A DNA stretch of 38,407 nt from contig CACYPH010000017.1 of assembly GCA_902776185.1 (NCBI GenBank), positions 1-38,407 of the forward strand, written 5' to 3'. Under the pieces are notes generated by a model. It ran no database searches. It was not told the DNA's origin and saw only the letters and a list, made by a program, of their open reading frames with translations. Positions 7,758-15,793 of this stretch are shown piece after piece (the stretch's first letter is position 1; every line of letters starts with the position of its first letter). The translations under genes and the position numbers were made by a program. This stretch comes from an uncultured Ruminococcus sp. (GTDB lineage Bacteria; Bacillota; Clostridia; Oscillospirales; Acutalibacteraceae).

Positions 7758-7804
7758 CAATTCCTCACCCGCATATGCGGGAGCTCCCTTTACCAAAGGG
7801 AGCC
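7758..7804 (-). repeat. Dispersed hairpin repeat, copy A (reverse orientation)
   Basis: CAATTCCTCA, a short stem (CCCGCATATGCGGG) and the palindrome GGCTCCCTTTGGTAAAGGGAGC are seen on the minus strand. It matches copies at 15255, 18620, 18732 and 34495. Here it forms part of the cinA 5' leader. Confidence 0.75.
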
Positions 7805-7822
7805 GAAAACAGGAGGCAAATC

Positions 7823-8353
7823 ATGAAAGCATCGGAATTTTTGGATCAATTATCACAGGAGAATATCAATGAACGTGACCTGCCGCAGTTGTTGGTCGAC
7901 GCGCTGACTAAGAAAAAACTGCGCGTTGCGACCGCCGAGAGCTGTACCGGCGGGATGATCTCTGCGGCGATCACTTCGGTCAGCGGCGCGTCGGGCGTAT
8001 TCGACTGCGGCGTGTGTTCGTATGCGAACTTCATCAAAAACAAGCTCGTCGGCGTCAAGGAGGAGACCCTCGCGACCTACGGCGCTGTTGCGGACAGGAC
8101 CGCGATGGAGATGGCGCGCGGGGTGAGGATCCTCTCGGGCGCGGATATCGGTATCTCGACGACAGGGATCGCCGGTCCGCTGGGCGGTACGCCCTATAAG
8201 CCGGTCGGACTGGTTTACATCGGCGTCAGTACCGAGAGGGGGCTGAGATCCGAAAAGATGCTGCTCGGCGAGGGCGATAATGACCGACAGCGCATCCGCG
8301 AGCTGGCGACCGCCGCCGCGCTGTACTTCGCACTGAAAGCTGTAGACGACTGA
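7823..8353 (+). CDS. pncC: CinA C-terminal family protein, nicotinamide-nucleotide amidohydrolase
   Basis: Stand-alone CinA C-terminal domain, 176 residues. The family deamidates nicotinamide mononucleotide in NAD recycling. The signature ATAESCTGGMISAAIT with the catalytic serine region lies near residues 37-52. GVCSYANFIKNKLVGV and STTGIAGPLGGTPYKPVGLVYIG follow and are diagnostic. The start ATG 7823 has AGGAGG six bases upstream. A longer frame from 7730 runs through the repeat and is not believable. The N-terminal molybdopterin-binding domain of full CinA is absent, as is common. No partner genes lie nearby. Confidence 0.92.
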   Translation: MKASEFLDQLSQENINERDLPQLLVDALTKKKLRVATAESCTGGMISAAITSVSGASGVFDCGVCSYANFIKNKLVGVKEETLATYGAVADRTAMEMARGVRILSGADIGISTTGIAGPLGGTPYKPVGLVYIGVSTERGLRSEKMLLGEGDNDRQRIRELATAAALYFALKAVDD

Positions 8354-8356
8354 TAC

Positions 8357-8395
8357 TTGACAATCATATAATAATATTGTACAATAATATGTACA
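8357..8395 (+). promoter_or_regulatory. Promoter and YefM-YoeB operator
   Basis: TTGACA (8357-8362) and TACAAT (8380-8385) have a 17-bp spacer. Two TGTACA cores lie at 8378-8383 and 8390-8395, 12 bp centre to centre, the first overlapping the -10. This is the operator geometry described for yefM-yoeB autoregulation in E. coli. Confidence 0.8.
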
Positions 8396-8422
8396 ATATT
8401 TTGGACAAAAGGAGGTGTGCTT

Positions 8423-8677
8423 ATGTTAGCAGTAAACTATTCGACTATTCGCAATAATCTGAAAAGCTATTGTGACAGGGCAACCGACGAGAATGAAACC
8501 GTGATCGTGACCCGAAAAGATGAGAAAAACATCGTCATCATGAGCTTAGAACAGTATAACAGCATGATGAAATCTGCCAAAAATGCCGAATACCTTGCAA
8601 AGATAGACAGAAGTATCGAGCAGTTGAACAGCGGAGAAGGAAAGGCGCATGAGCTGATCGAGGTCGATGATGAATAA
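8423..8677 (+). CDS. yefM: YefM/Phd-family antitoxin
   Basis: An 84-residue antitoxin of the Phd/YefM family that binds DNA through its N-terminal half and the YoeB toxin through its C-terminal half. The sequence AVNYSTIRNNLKSYCDRATDENETVIVTR matches the family start, and IVIMSLEQYNSMM is the conserved core strand-helix. The C-terminus (LNSGEGKAHELIEVDDE) is charged and likely disordered until bound. ATG 8423 has AAAGGAGG seven bases upstream; a GTG at 8417 lies at the end of that site. It overlaps the toxin gene by 11 nt, so the two are coupled. Confidence 0.9.
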   Translation: MLAVNYSTIRNNLKSYCDRATDENETVIVTRKDEKNIVIMSLEQYNSMMKSAKNAEYLAKIDRSIEQLNSGEGKAHELIEVDDE

Positions 8678-8930
8678 GCTGTGGTCCGATTTAGCGTGGG
8701 AAGAGTATTTGCAGTGGCAGATGCTTGACAAGAAAACATTAAAGAAAATCAATTCACTGGTCAAGGATATCGAGCGGAACGGTGTAGCGGAAGGAATCGG
8801 CAAGCCCGAGCCTTTAAAATACCGCAAAGCATGGAGCAGAAGAATTGACCATGAAAACCGTCTTGTGTACAATATTGACAGCCGAGGAAATCTGTTGATT
8901 ATTTCCTGCAAAGGTCATTATGAGGATTAA
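8667..8930 (+). CDS. yoeB: YoeB-family mRNA interferase toxin
   Basis: RelE-superfamily ribosome-dependent RNase that cleaves mRNA in the A site when free of antitoxin. The 87-residue product starts MMNKLWSDLAWEEYLQWQ, typical of YoeB. Residues matching the E. coli active site are present: E48 (GKPEPLK), R65 (DHENRLVY), and H84-Y85 near the C-terminus. Three extra residues (Y-E-D) follow the histidine; E. coli YoeB ends at HY. Starts at 8667 and 8670 are both possible. The pair is more AT-rich than the neighbouring housekeeping genes, in keeping with horizontal acquisition. Confidence 0.92.
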   Translation: MMNKLWSDLAWEEYLQWQMLDKKTLKKINSLVKDIERNGVAEGIGKPEPLKYRKAWSRRIDHENRLVYNIDSRGNLLIISCKGHYED

Positions 8931-8940
8931 CAGTAACAAG

Positions 8941-9245
8941 AAACACGGGGCTGTCGCAAAATAAAAAATGTCATTCTGAGGTTTTGCCGAAGAATCTGAA
9001 AGTGTTCGGTTTTCCGTGACATTACACATATTAGGTATAATCTATTTGGAAAAACTGCACTGTTGTTTATAATGAAACTGTGATAATCTGTCATCATGAG
9101 CGGAGCAAAGTGGAGTCGAAGGATCTTAAAGCGACTACCAAAAGATTCCTCGACAAGCTCGGAATGACAAGCAGGATCCTTCGCTTTGCTCAGGATGACA
9201 CGACTTAGGGGCTATCGCTTTTTTTAATGCGACAGCCCCGTGTTT
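8941..9245. repeat. 305-bp palindromic repeat element (MITE-like)
   Basis: Perfect 18-bp terminal inverted repeats lie at 8941-8958 and 9228-9245 (core CACGGGGCTGTCGCA). Inside are four degenerate copies of a ~27-bp unit, TGTCATyCTGAG...GAAGrATC: two forward (8969-8996, 9089-9126) and two reverse (9143-9169, 9173-9200). No open reading frame is present, so it is non-coding. It fills the gap between yoeB and the sigma-factor operon. Confidence 0.75.
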
Positions 9246-9247
9246 TT
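9208..9247 (+). terminator. Hairpin at the right end of the repeat element
   Basis: GGGGCTATCGC (9208-9218) pairs with GCGACAGCCCC (9229-9239) with one mismatch and is followed by GTGTTTTTT. It can end transcription coming from yefM-yoeB. Confidence 0.55.
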
Positions 9248-9706
9248 TCAATTATCGCTATCCAGTTCTATTTTCAGCAGTTTGCGGCCTTTATCCAGTC
9301 GGCTGAGGACCGTGCCTTTCGGGATCCTCAGGATCTCGGCGATCTCCTTGGTGGTGAACTGCTGTGAGTAATAGAGGATCACGACCTGACGGATTTTCAG
9401 CGGCAGGCTTTCGACCGCCGCACGCACCTCTACCGCCTCCTGAGGAGAGGCGGCGGGTTCTTCTTTGAAATCCGACGACAGCTTTTGCTGTCGAAGCTGT
9501 GAGCGGCAGACGTTGATGAGGATGCGGATCAGCCACGTCCTGAAATATTCCTCGTGCTTGAGCGTGGCGAGCTTTTCGTATGCTTTGAGTACGGCAGTCT
9601 GCATCGCATCCTCGGCGTCGGCTTCATTCCTCAGCATCGACATTGCGATTTTATAGAGAATCTGCTCGCTGTCGAGTACCTGATCGGTGAACTGTTCCTT
9701 GGTCAT
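9248..9706 (-). CDS. ECF-type RNA polymerase sigma factor
   Basis: Sigma-70 family factor of 152 residues with only regions 2 and 4, as in extracytoplasmic-function sigma factors. Region 2 spans about residues 8-75 (AEDAMQTAVLKAYEKLATL, then EYFRTWLIRILINVCRS). Region 4 spans about 92-148 (LPLKIRQVVILYYSQQFTTKEIAEILRIPKGTV), a clear helix-turn-helix. Its ATG overlaps the TGA of the upstream membrane protein as ATGA, so the two are translated together. That partner is probably its anti-sigma regulator. Target promoters cannot be deduced here. Confidence 0.9.
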   Translation of the reverse strand: MTKEQFTDQVLDSEQILYKIAMSMLRNEADAEDAMQTAVLKAYEKLATLKHEEYFRTWLIRILINVCRSQLRQQKLSSDFKEEPAASPQEAVEVRAAVESLPLKIRQVVILYYSQQFTTKEIAEILRIPKGTVLSRLDKGRKLLKIELDSDN

Positions 9707-11073
9707 TTTTTTGCACCGCCCCTCAGCATGATGCAGATATTCTCGTTGATATTCTCGACGGTCTCGGCGCGGTGGTCGATCTCATAACGCTTGGTTATAA
9801 ATTCGATACAGCTTTGATCGAGCACCTCGTCATCGACCAGTATGCCGTAAGTATAGGTACGGGCAGTACCTTTTTTCCAGTACACCGGCATTCGATCTCC
9901 CGTTGGTTGATATATCAGGAAAGCCTGTCCGCAGCCTGTCGGATAATCATAATGATCGCCGTTTTCACGGATGATGGGGGTTGCCCATGCGGTGATCGGA
10001 ACATCGTCCGTTTCAGTATCGGCGTTAGCGGTTAACTCTACGGTAGCTACAAAGAAATGTCGATCGGTCTGAGTATCGGTATGGGTGATCAGCTCGTAGA
10101 GACCCTCGTCGTCACCGAAGTCATAATCCCTACGGATATAAGGAGAGATCAGCTTGTTGTCCTCGTCAAACCACTCGGAGAATCGTTCGCCGTACATAAA
10201 GCCCTGTTTATCCAGCCCATCAGAGCTGTCGCGCTCCTCGATGGATTTGACCGTGACGGTGAACGCATCGGGCTTTTTCTCGCCATCCTCGTAGTAGATC
10301 CATTCCGTGTAGCCGAACGGTTCGCCGACCTCGACAAAGCGATAGTCCTCACGCATCTTGAAGGCATAGTCATCCTCGGGAACATGATAGTTTTCCTTTT
10401 TGGTAGTCGGCGGCTCGGTATAGTCAACATCTTCCTCAAGATCAAGCCCCTGCATGAACTTGAGCAGTTCAGTGCGGTTATTACTGTTAAAATGCGCGGC
10501 ATAGCCCCGGTTTTCAAAATACATAACGCCGAAATAATACTTTTCGCCGTTTTCCTCCAATTGCTGGGCGCCGATGATCGCTTTGTGTCCGTTAATCTCA
10601 CGCTCTTCGGATTCAACGATGTAGCGTTCCTCATTGTTGTAGTCGCTCGCATCAGTGAGGTAGAAGCCGACAGTCAATTCCGCGCCGTACTCCTTACCGT
10701 CAGTCGTGTACCGGTATTTACCGGATTGGGCAGAGCTGTCGACGAGCTTGCATCCCTCGGGAATATAGCCGATAATCGGTTTGACGTGCTTTTTCTCGCC
10801 GTTGAATCTCTCTGCATCTTCCTCGATATTCATGTTCAGCCCATATTTTCCGACGCGCTCGGTGCTCAGACCGAAGAGATCGGTCGCGTAGGCGGCGGTG
10901 GTAAATGCCGCCAGCACGGCGATCGCGGCGAAGGCAACAAAGAATCGTCTGACCTTGCGGCGCTTTTGATAACGTATCTGCACGGCTGCGTCCAGATCGC
11001 TCAGCGTGCGGCAAAGGCTCTCGTGAACGTCCGGCGGTACCGGATACAGGTCTTTGATTTCCTGCGGTTTCAT
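9703..11073 (-). CDS. Single-pass membrane protein, probable anti-sigma factor
   Basis: A 456-residue protein with a cytoplasmic N-terminus of about 42 residues (PVPPDVHESLCRTLSDL), one transmembrane helix (about 44-63) and a ~390-residue extracellular part. The first extracellular region (about 95-210) resembles DUF4367-type sensor domains of anti-sigma factors. The distal part has a beta-rich pattern similar to DUF4352/DUF4179 domains. ATG 11073 has AAGGAG seven bases upstream; in-frame ATGs further upstream precede that site. It stands before its sigma factor, the reverse of the usual order. The anti-sigma role is inferred from topology and coupling. Confidence 0.75.
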   Translation of the reverse strand: MKPQEIKDLYPVPPDVHESLCRTLSDLDAAVQIRYQKRRKVRRFFVAFAAIAVLAAFTTAAYATDLFGLSTERVGKYGLNMNIEEDAERFNGEKKHVKPIIGYIPEGCKLVDSSAQSGKYRYTTDGKEYGAELTVGFYLTDASDYNNEERYIVESEEREINGHKAIIGAQQLEENGEKYYFGVMYFENRGYAAHFNSNNRTELLKFMQGLDLEEDVDYTEPPTTKKENYHVPEDDYAFKMREDYRFVEVGEPFGYTEWIYYEDGEKKPDAFTVTVKSIEERDSSDGLDKQGFMYGERFSEWFDEDNKLISPYIRRDYDFGDDEGLYELITHTDTQTDRHFFVATVELTANADTETDDVPITAWATPIIRENGDHYDYPTGCGQAFLIYQPTGDRMPVYWKKGTARTYTYGILVDDEVLDQSCIEFITKRYEIDHRAETVENINENICIMLRGGAKK

Positions 11074-11127
11074 ATCCTCACTCCTTTTCGTTTCATTCAT
11101 TAGACGCGCCCGCACGCCGTTTGATTC

Positions 11128-11156
11128 ATCTTAACTGAAATAACCGCAGATGTCAA
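11128..11156 (-). promoter_or_regulatory. Sigma-A-like promoter of the anti-sigma/sigma operon
   Basis: On the minus strand TTGACA (11156-11151) and TAAGAT (11133-11128) are 17 bp apart. The site resembles the housekeeping consensus. No AACC-type ECF -35 box was recognised nearby. Confidence 0.6.
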
Positions 11157-11231
11157 AATACTATTATGGATTATTGCCAAAATACAGGTTGATTTTTTGT
11201 TTCTCCATTGGTTAGTTTTTTGTGAAAAAGG

Positions 11232-11260
11232 TTGTAATTTTGTAATCTTTATGCTAAAAT
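11232..11260 (+). promoter_or_regulatory. Promoter of malQ-glgP
   Basis: TTGTAA (11232-11237) and TAAAAT (11255-11260) are separated by 17 bp, about 85 nt before the malQ start. Confidence 0.55.
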
Positions 11261-11345
11261 GTATAGGAATAGTATCGGATATTATGCTCCGTATGAGCAA
11301 TCTGATCATCATTTGCTATTATTAATACAGACAGGAGTTGAATGT

Positions 11346-12848
11346 ATGGCAAGAGTTTGCGGTGTTCTCATGCCGATCACGTCCCTGCCGTCACCCTACG
11401 GTATCGGAACCATCGGTAAAGAGGCAAGAAAGTTCGCTGATTTTCTAAAGGCAAGCGGACAGTCGATCTGGCAGATACTGCCGGTCGGACCTACCAGCTA
11501 CGGCGACAGCCCCTACCAATCCTTCTCTACCTACGCGGGCAACCCGTATATGATCGACCTTGATACCTTGGCTGAGGAAGGGCTTTTGACACAGGCCCAG
11601 ATCGACAGCTTTTTCTGGGGGATCAATGACGAAGAGATCGATTACGGCGTTATCTACAACAGCCGCTTTGAGGTGTTGAAGTTAGCGTACAACAAATCCA
11701 AGGAAGGCGATCAAAAGGCGTTTAACTCCTTCAAGCGCCGCAATTCCAAGTGGATCAAGGACTATGCCCTGTATATGGCTGTCAAGAAGAGCTTCAACAA
11801 CAAGGCGTGGCCCGAGTGGGACGACGAGAGCATCAAGCTCCGCGAGGAAAAGGCGGTCAACCGCTATACCCGCAAGTACCGCACTGAGATCGACTTCTGG
11901 AAATGGGTGCAGTTCAAGTTCTATGAGCAGTGGGAGGATTTCCGCGCATATGTCAACAGCCTCGGCATCAAGATCCTCGGCGATATGCCGATCTATGTTG
12001 CGATGGATTCCGCCGATACCTGGGCGAACCCCGAGGTCTTCTGGCTGGATAAGAAGCGCAGACCCGTATGCGTCGCCGGCTGCCCGCCCGACTATTTCTC
12101 CGAGACCGGTCAGCTGTGGGGCAATCCCTTGTATGATTGGAAGTACTTAAAGAAAACCGGCTACGAATGGTGGATGAACCGTATCGCAGCAGCCGACAAG
12201 CTGTTCGATATCACCCGTATCGACCATTTCCGCGCCTTTGATACTTATTATGCGATCCCCTTCGGCGCTGAGAATGCCATCAACGGCGAGTGGAAAAACG
12301 GTCCCGGCATCGACTTCTTCAACGTCATGCGCGCGACCCTCGGCGATATCGAGATCGTCGCGGAGGATCTCGGCGAGCTGTTCGATTCCGTTGAAAAGCT
12401 CCTCAAGGATTCCGGCTATCCGGGCATGAAGGTGCTCGAATTCGCCTTTGCGGATGACGACGAGAACGATTTCCTGCCCCACAACTTCACCGAGAACTGC
12501 GTCGTCTACACCGGTACCCACGACAACGACACCGTCATGGGCTGGTACAACCAGGCAGAAGGCTGGGAGAAAGAGCATTGTAACCAGTACATGGCGAATT
12601 ACGTCGGCATGAAGTACGGCGACGAGGTCAACTGGAAGTTCATCGAGGCGGCATACAAGTGCGTCGCGAATTACGCGATCATCCAGATGCAGGATATCCT
12701 CGGGCTCGGCTCTGAGGCGCGCATCAACGTCCCCTCGACCCTCGGCGGCAACTGGGATTGGCGCATCAACAAAGATGCTTTGAATAAAGATTTAGCCGCA
12801 AGGCTGAAAACCTTAGCAATCACATATAATCGTTGGGAGGAAAAATAA
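11346..12848 (+). CDS. malQ: 4-alpha-glucanotransferase (amylomaltase, GH77)
   Basis: Transfers alpha-1,4-glucan segments between maltodextrins and releases glucose. The 500-residue product has the GH77 length. The catalytic residues align with those known for Thermus amylomaltase: D293 (RIDHFRAF), E340 (VAEDLGEL) and D393 (GTHDNDT). GDMPIYVAMDSADTW is another family block, near residue 214. ATG 11346 has CAGGAG eight bases upstream; the frame continues upstream past the likely promoter, so earlier starts are rejected. It is followed after one base by glgP and forms a maltodextrin/glycogen breakdown operon with it. Confidence 0.95.
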   Translation: MARVCGVLMPITSLPSPYGIGTIGKEARKFADFLKASGQSIWQILPVGPTSYGDSPYQSFSTYAGNPYMIDLDTLAEEGLLTQAQIDSFFWGINDEEIDYGVIYNSRFEVLKLAYNKSKEGDQKAFNSFKRRNSKWIKDYALYMAVKKSFNNKAWPEWDDESIKLREEKAVNRYTRKYRTEIDFWKWVQFKFYEQWEDFRAYVNSLGIKILGDMPIYVAMDSADTWANPEVFWLDKKRRPVCVAGCPPDYFSETGQLWGNPLYDWKYLKKTGYEWWMNRIAAADKLFDITRIDHFRAFDTYYAIPFGAENAINGEWKNGPGIDFFNVMRATLGDIEIVAEDLGELFDSVEKLLKDSGYPGMKVLEFAFADDDENDFLPHNFTENCVVYTGTHDNDTVMGWYNQAEGWEKEHCNQYMANYVGMKYGDEVNWKFIEAAYKCVANYAIIQMQDILGLGSEARINVPSTLGGNWDWRINKDALNKDLAARLKTLAITYNRWEEK

Positions 12849-12849
12849 T

Positions 12850-15204
12850 ATGAGCATTACGATGGAAAAGATCACCGAGCTCTCCAGGAGCGCTTATTGT
12901 ACCAAACCCAAGCATCTGACCACTGAGCAGCTGCACCTGGTATTGGGCAAGGCGATCATGGGTGAGATCGCAGAGAACTGGACCAAGAGCAAGAAAAAGC
13001 ATGCCGAGGGCAGAAGAGCATACTACTTCTCCGCCGAGTTCCTCATGGGCAGAATGTTCTACAACAACCTTTACTGCGCCGGTATCCTTGACGAGGTAAA
13101 GGACCTGCTCAAGAGCAAGGGCATTGATATCAATCAGTTCGAAGAGATCGAAGACGCCGCTCTGGGTAACGGCGGTCTCGGCCGACTCGCCGCCTGCTTC
13201 CTCGATTCCGCAGCGACTCAGGAAGTCCCGCTGGACGGCTACGGCATCTTCTATAAGTACGGTCTGTTCAAGCAGCTGATCAAGGACGGCTATCAGGTAG
13301 AGGTCGCCGACGATTGGCTCAAGCATCCCGATCCGTGGTGCATCCGCCGCGAGGATCAGACTCAGATCGTCAAATTCGCCGACAGCACCGTTGTCGCCGT
13401 TCCTTACGATATGGCGATCATCGGCTACGGCACCAAGAACGTCAACACCCTGCGTCTGTGGCAGGCGGAGCCTGTTGAAGGCTTTGACTTTATCGCGTTC
13501 AACGAGGGTCGTTATGACGACGCCGTCAAGAACAAGAACAACTGTGAGAACATCTCTAAGGTTCTCTATCCGAACGACAACAGCTACGACGGCAAGATCC
13601 TGCGCTTAAAGCAGCAGTACTTCTTCTCTTCCGCTTCGCTGCAGGATATCATCCGCAGATATAAGCAGAAATTCGGCACCGACTTCTCTCACTTTGCCGA
13701 GATGACCGCGATCCAGCTCAACGACACCCATCCCGTCGTATCCATCCCCGAGCTCATCCGTCTGCTCGCGCTTGAGGGCGTCGACTTTGATCAGGCGTTC
13801 GATATCGCTCAGAAGACCTTCTCCTACACCAACCACACCGTTATGGCTGAGGCGCTGGAGAAGTGGGATACCGGTCTGATGAAGATGATCATCCCCGAGG
13901 TTTACTCCATCATCGAGCGCATCAACGAGCGCCAGTGGCACGACCTCAAGTATAAAGGCGTTGACGAGTACAACATCAACGCGATGCGCATTATCTGGGA
14001 CGGCAAGGTCCACATGGCGCGCCTTGCAATATATGTCAGCAGCTATGTCAACGGCGTTGCATGGATCCACACCGAGATCCTCAAGAACGACGTTCTCAAG
14101 GAATGGTACTGGGTCTATCCCGAGCGCTTCCAGAACAAGACAAACGGTATCACACAGCGCCGCTGGCTCGGCCTGTGCAACCCCGAGCTCGCGTCCTTTA
14201 TCACCGAGCGCATCGGCTCCGGCTGGCTCAAGGATATGAGCAAGATGGAGAAGCTCGACGCGCACATCAACGCGGACGCCGTCAAGGAATTCAACAAGAT
14301 CAAGTATCAGAAGAAAAAACAGCTCGCCGCTTATATCAAGAAGATGGACGATATCGAAATCAACCCGAAGTTCATCTTTGATATCCAGGTCAAGCGCCTG
14401 CACGAGTACAAGCGTCAGCTGCTGAACGCCTTCTCGATCATGTGGATCTATTTCCGTATCAAGAGCGGTCAGCTGCCCAACTTCCAGCCGACCTGCTTCA
14501 TCTTCGGCGCTAAGGCTGCACCCGGCTACAAGAGAGCGAAGGCGATCATCAAGTACATCAACGAGATCGCAAACCTCGTCAACAACGATCCCGATACCAA
14601 GGATAAGCTCCAGGTTGTATTCGTATCGAACTACAACGTCAGCTATGCTGAAAAGCTGGTCGTCGCGGCGGATGTTTCCGAGCAGACCTCCACAGCGGGT
14701 ACAGAGGCCTCCGGTACCGGTAACATGAAGTTCATGTTCAACGGCGCTGTCACCCTCGGCACCTACGACGGCGCGAATGTTGAGATCACTCAGCAGGCGG
14801 GCGAAGAGAACGAGTACATCTTCGGCGGTCGTGTCGAAGACATCGAGCGCCTCAAGAAAGAGGGCTACGATGCGCGCGAGATTTATAACACCAACCCGAT
14901 GATCAAGCGTGTTGTAGACACCCTGATCGACGGCACCTTCTCCGATAACGGCGCCCAGGGCGAGGGCAGCTTTGCAGAGCTGCATAACGCTCTGATCAAC
15001 GGCACCGACTGGCACCACTGCGACCACTACTTCCTGCTGTATGATCTTCCGGATTATGTCGCGAAGAAGCTCCAGTGCAACAACGACTACAAGGATCGCA
15101 TCGCGTTCGGTACCAAGTGCCTGAAGAACGTCGCTCACTGCGGCACCTTCAGCTCCGACCGCACCATCCTCCAGTATGCTGAGGAGATCTGGAAAGTCAA
15201 ATAA
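12850..15204 (+). CDS. glgP: Glycogen/maltodextrin phosphorylase (GT35)
   Basis: PLP enzyme that releases glucose-1-phosphate from alpha-1,4-glucans. The product has 784 residues. LGNGGLGRLAACFLDS near residue 107 and the PLP lysine K627 in EASGTGNMKFMFNGA are diagnostic. IFDIQVKRLHEYKRQLLN near 510 is another family block. The start is ATG 12850 with GGGAGGA eight bases upstream. Codon use is strongly biased towards C-ending codons, which suggests high expression. With MalQ it would degrade storage glycogen or imported maltodextrins. No glycogen synthesis genes are in the window. Confidence 0.96.
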   Translation: MSITMEKITELSRSAYCTKPKHLTTEQLHLVLGKAIMGEIAENWTKSKKKHAEGRRAYYFSAEFLMGRMFYNNLYCAGILDEVKDLLKSKGIDINQFEEIEDAALGNGGLGRLAACFLDSAATQEVPLDGYGIFYKYGLFKQLIKDGYQVEVADDWLKHPDPWCIRREDQTQIVKFADSTVVAVPYDMAIIGYGTKNVNTLRLWQAEPVEGFDFIAFNEGRYDDAVKNKNNCENISKVLYPNDNSYDGKILRLKQQYFFSSASLQDIIRRYKQKFGTDFSHFAEMTAIQLNDTHPVVSIPELIRLLALEGVDFDQAFDIAQKTFSYTNHTVMAEALEKWDTGLMKMIIPEVYSIIERINERQWHDLKYKGVDEYNINAMRIIWDGKVHMARLAIYVSSYVNGVAWIHTEILKNDVLKEWYWVYPERFQNKTNGITQRRWLGLCNPELASFITERIGSGWLKDMSKMEKLDAHINADAVKEFNKIKYQKKKQLAAYIKKMDDIEINPKFIFDIQVKRLHEYKRQLLNAFSIMWIYFRIKSGQLPNFQPTCFIFGAKAAPGYKRAKAIIKYINEIANLVNNDPDTKDKLQVVFVSNYNVSYAEKLVVAADVSEQTSTAGTEASGTGNMKFMFNGAVTLGTYDGANVEITQQAGEENEYIFGGRVEDIERLKKEGYDAREIYNTNPMIKRVVDTLIDGTFSDNGAQGEGSFAELHNALINGTDWHHCDHYFLLYDLPDYVAKKLQCNNDYKDRIAFGTKCLKNVAHCGTFSSDRTILQYAEEIWKVK

Positions 15205-15215
15205 TTCATCAATTC

Positions 15216-15252
15216 AAAACCGGCGCAGGCTCTATACCTGTGCCGGTTTTTT
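15216..15252 (+). terminator. Terminator of malQ-glgP
   Basis: AAAACCGGCGCAGG (15216-15229) pairs with CCTGTGCCGGTTTT (15237-15250) and is followed by TT. The position just after the glgP stop fits. Confidence 0.85.
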
Positions 15253-15254
15253 CA

Positions 15255-15303
15255 GGCTCCCTTTGGTAAAGGGAGCTGTCAGCGCAAGCTGACTGAGGAA
15301 TTG
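15255..15303 (+). repeat. Dispersed hairpin repeat, copy B
   Basis: GGCTCCCTTTGGTAAAGGGAGC, then the stem CAGCGCAAGCTG, then ACTGAGGAATTG. It is the cleanest copy of the family and sits directly after the glgP terminator. Confidence 0.8.
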
Positions 15304-15354
15304 TGTAATTGATCGACCAACGGAAGAAACCTAATTTACAAAAGGGGGATTACT

Positions 15355-15789
15355 ATGGAAGCGTCAACTGCCTTATATGTTGTTGCGGCGGCAATGATCC
15401 TCATCGGCGTTTTGGTTGTGATCTTTGATCGCAAAAAACGCCGCCGCTGTACCGAGGAGACCACGGCGACTGTCGTCGACGTCAACAGCGATTTCAGCCG
15501 CGACGAAGACGGCCATAAGGATTACAGCTATACGCCTGTATTTGAATTCACCGCCCGCGGCATGACCGTCCGCAGACAGGGCGGGACGTCCTCTTCCCGC
15601 AAGCGCAAGTTCAAGGTCGGCGAGGTGCGTCAGGTGCGGTATGATCCCGCCAACCCGAACGTATTCTATGTCGTCGGCGACGGCGGCAACAGCGCAGGCG
15701 GAATCTGGCTGATCGTGCTGGGCGTCATCGTCGCCGGACTGTCCATCGCCGCTCAGCTCGGCGCATTCAGCGGGATCAAGCTTGGGTAA
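15355..15789 (+). CDS. DUF3592-like membrane protein
   Basis: A 144-residue protein with hydrophobic segments at both ends (about 5-24 and 115-135) around a soluble beta-rich middle. The middle contains YTPVFEFTARGMTVRR and KVGEVRQVRYDPANPNVFYV, the pattern of DUF3592 proteins, whose function is unknown. AAAGGGGG lies before ATG 15355. It is followed after four bases by a lipoprotein gene and likely forms a two-gene unit with it. Its promoter is not evident. Confidence 0.8.
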   Translation: MEASTALYVVAAAMILIGVLVVIFDRKKRRRCTEETTATVVDVNSDFSRDEDGHKDYSYTPVFEFTARGMTVRRQGGTSSSRKRKFKVGEVRQVRYDPANPNVFYVVGDGGNSAGGIWLIVLGVIVAGLSIAAQLGAFSGIKLG

Positions 15790-15793
15790 GTGA

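Noticed and set aside
8969-9200. A small gene within the 305-bp repeat element
   Set aside because: No frame with a ribosome binding site; the sequence is explained by inverted repeats.
10057-11103. A 348-codon plus-strand frame opposite the anti-sigma-like gene
   Set aside because: No ribosome binding site or family motif, while the opposite strand has a clear start, membrane topology and coupling to the sigma factor.
13606-15138. A 510-codon minus-strand frame opposite glgP
   Set aside because: It is an antisense shadow created by the C-biased third positions of glgP; the product is Leu/Val/Asp-rich without domain signatures.
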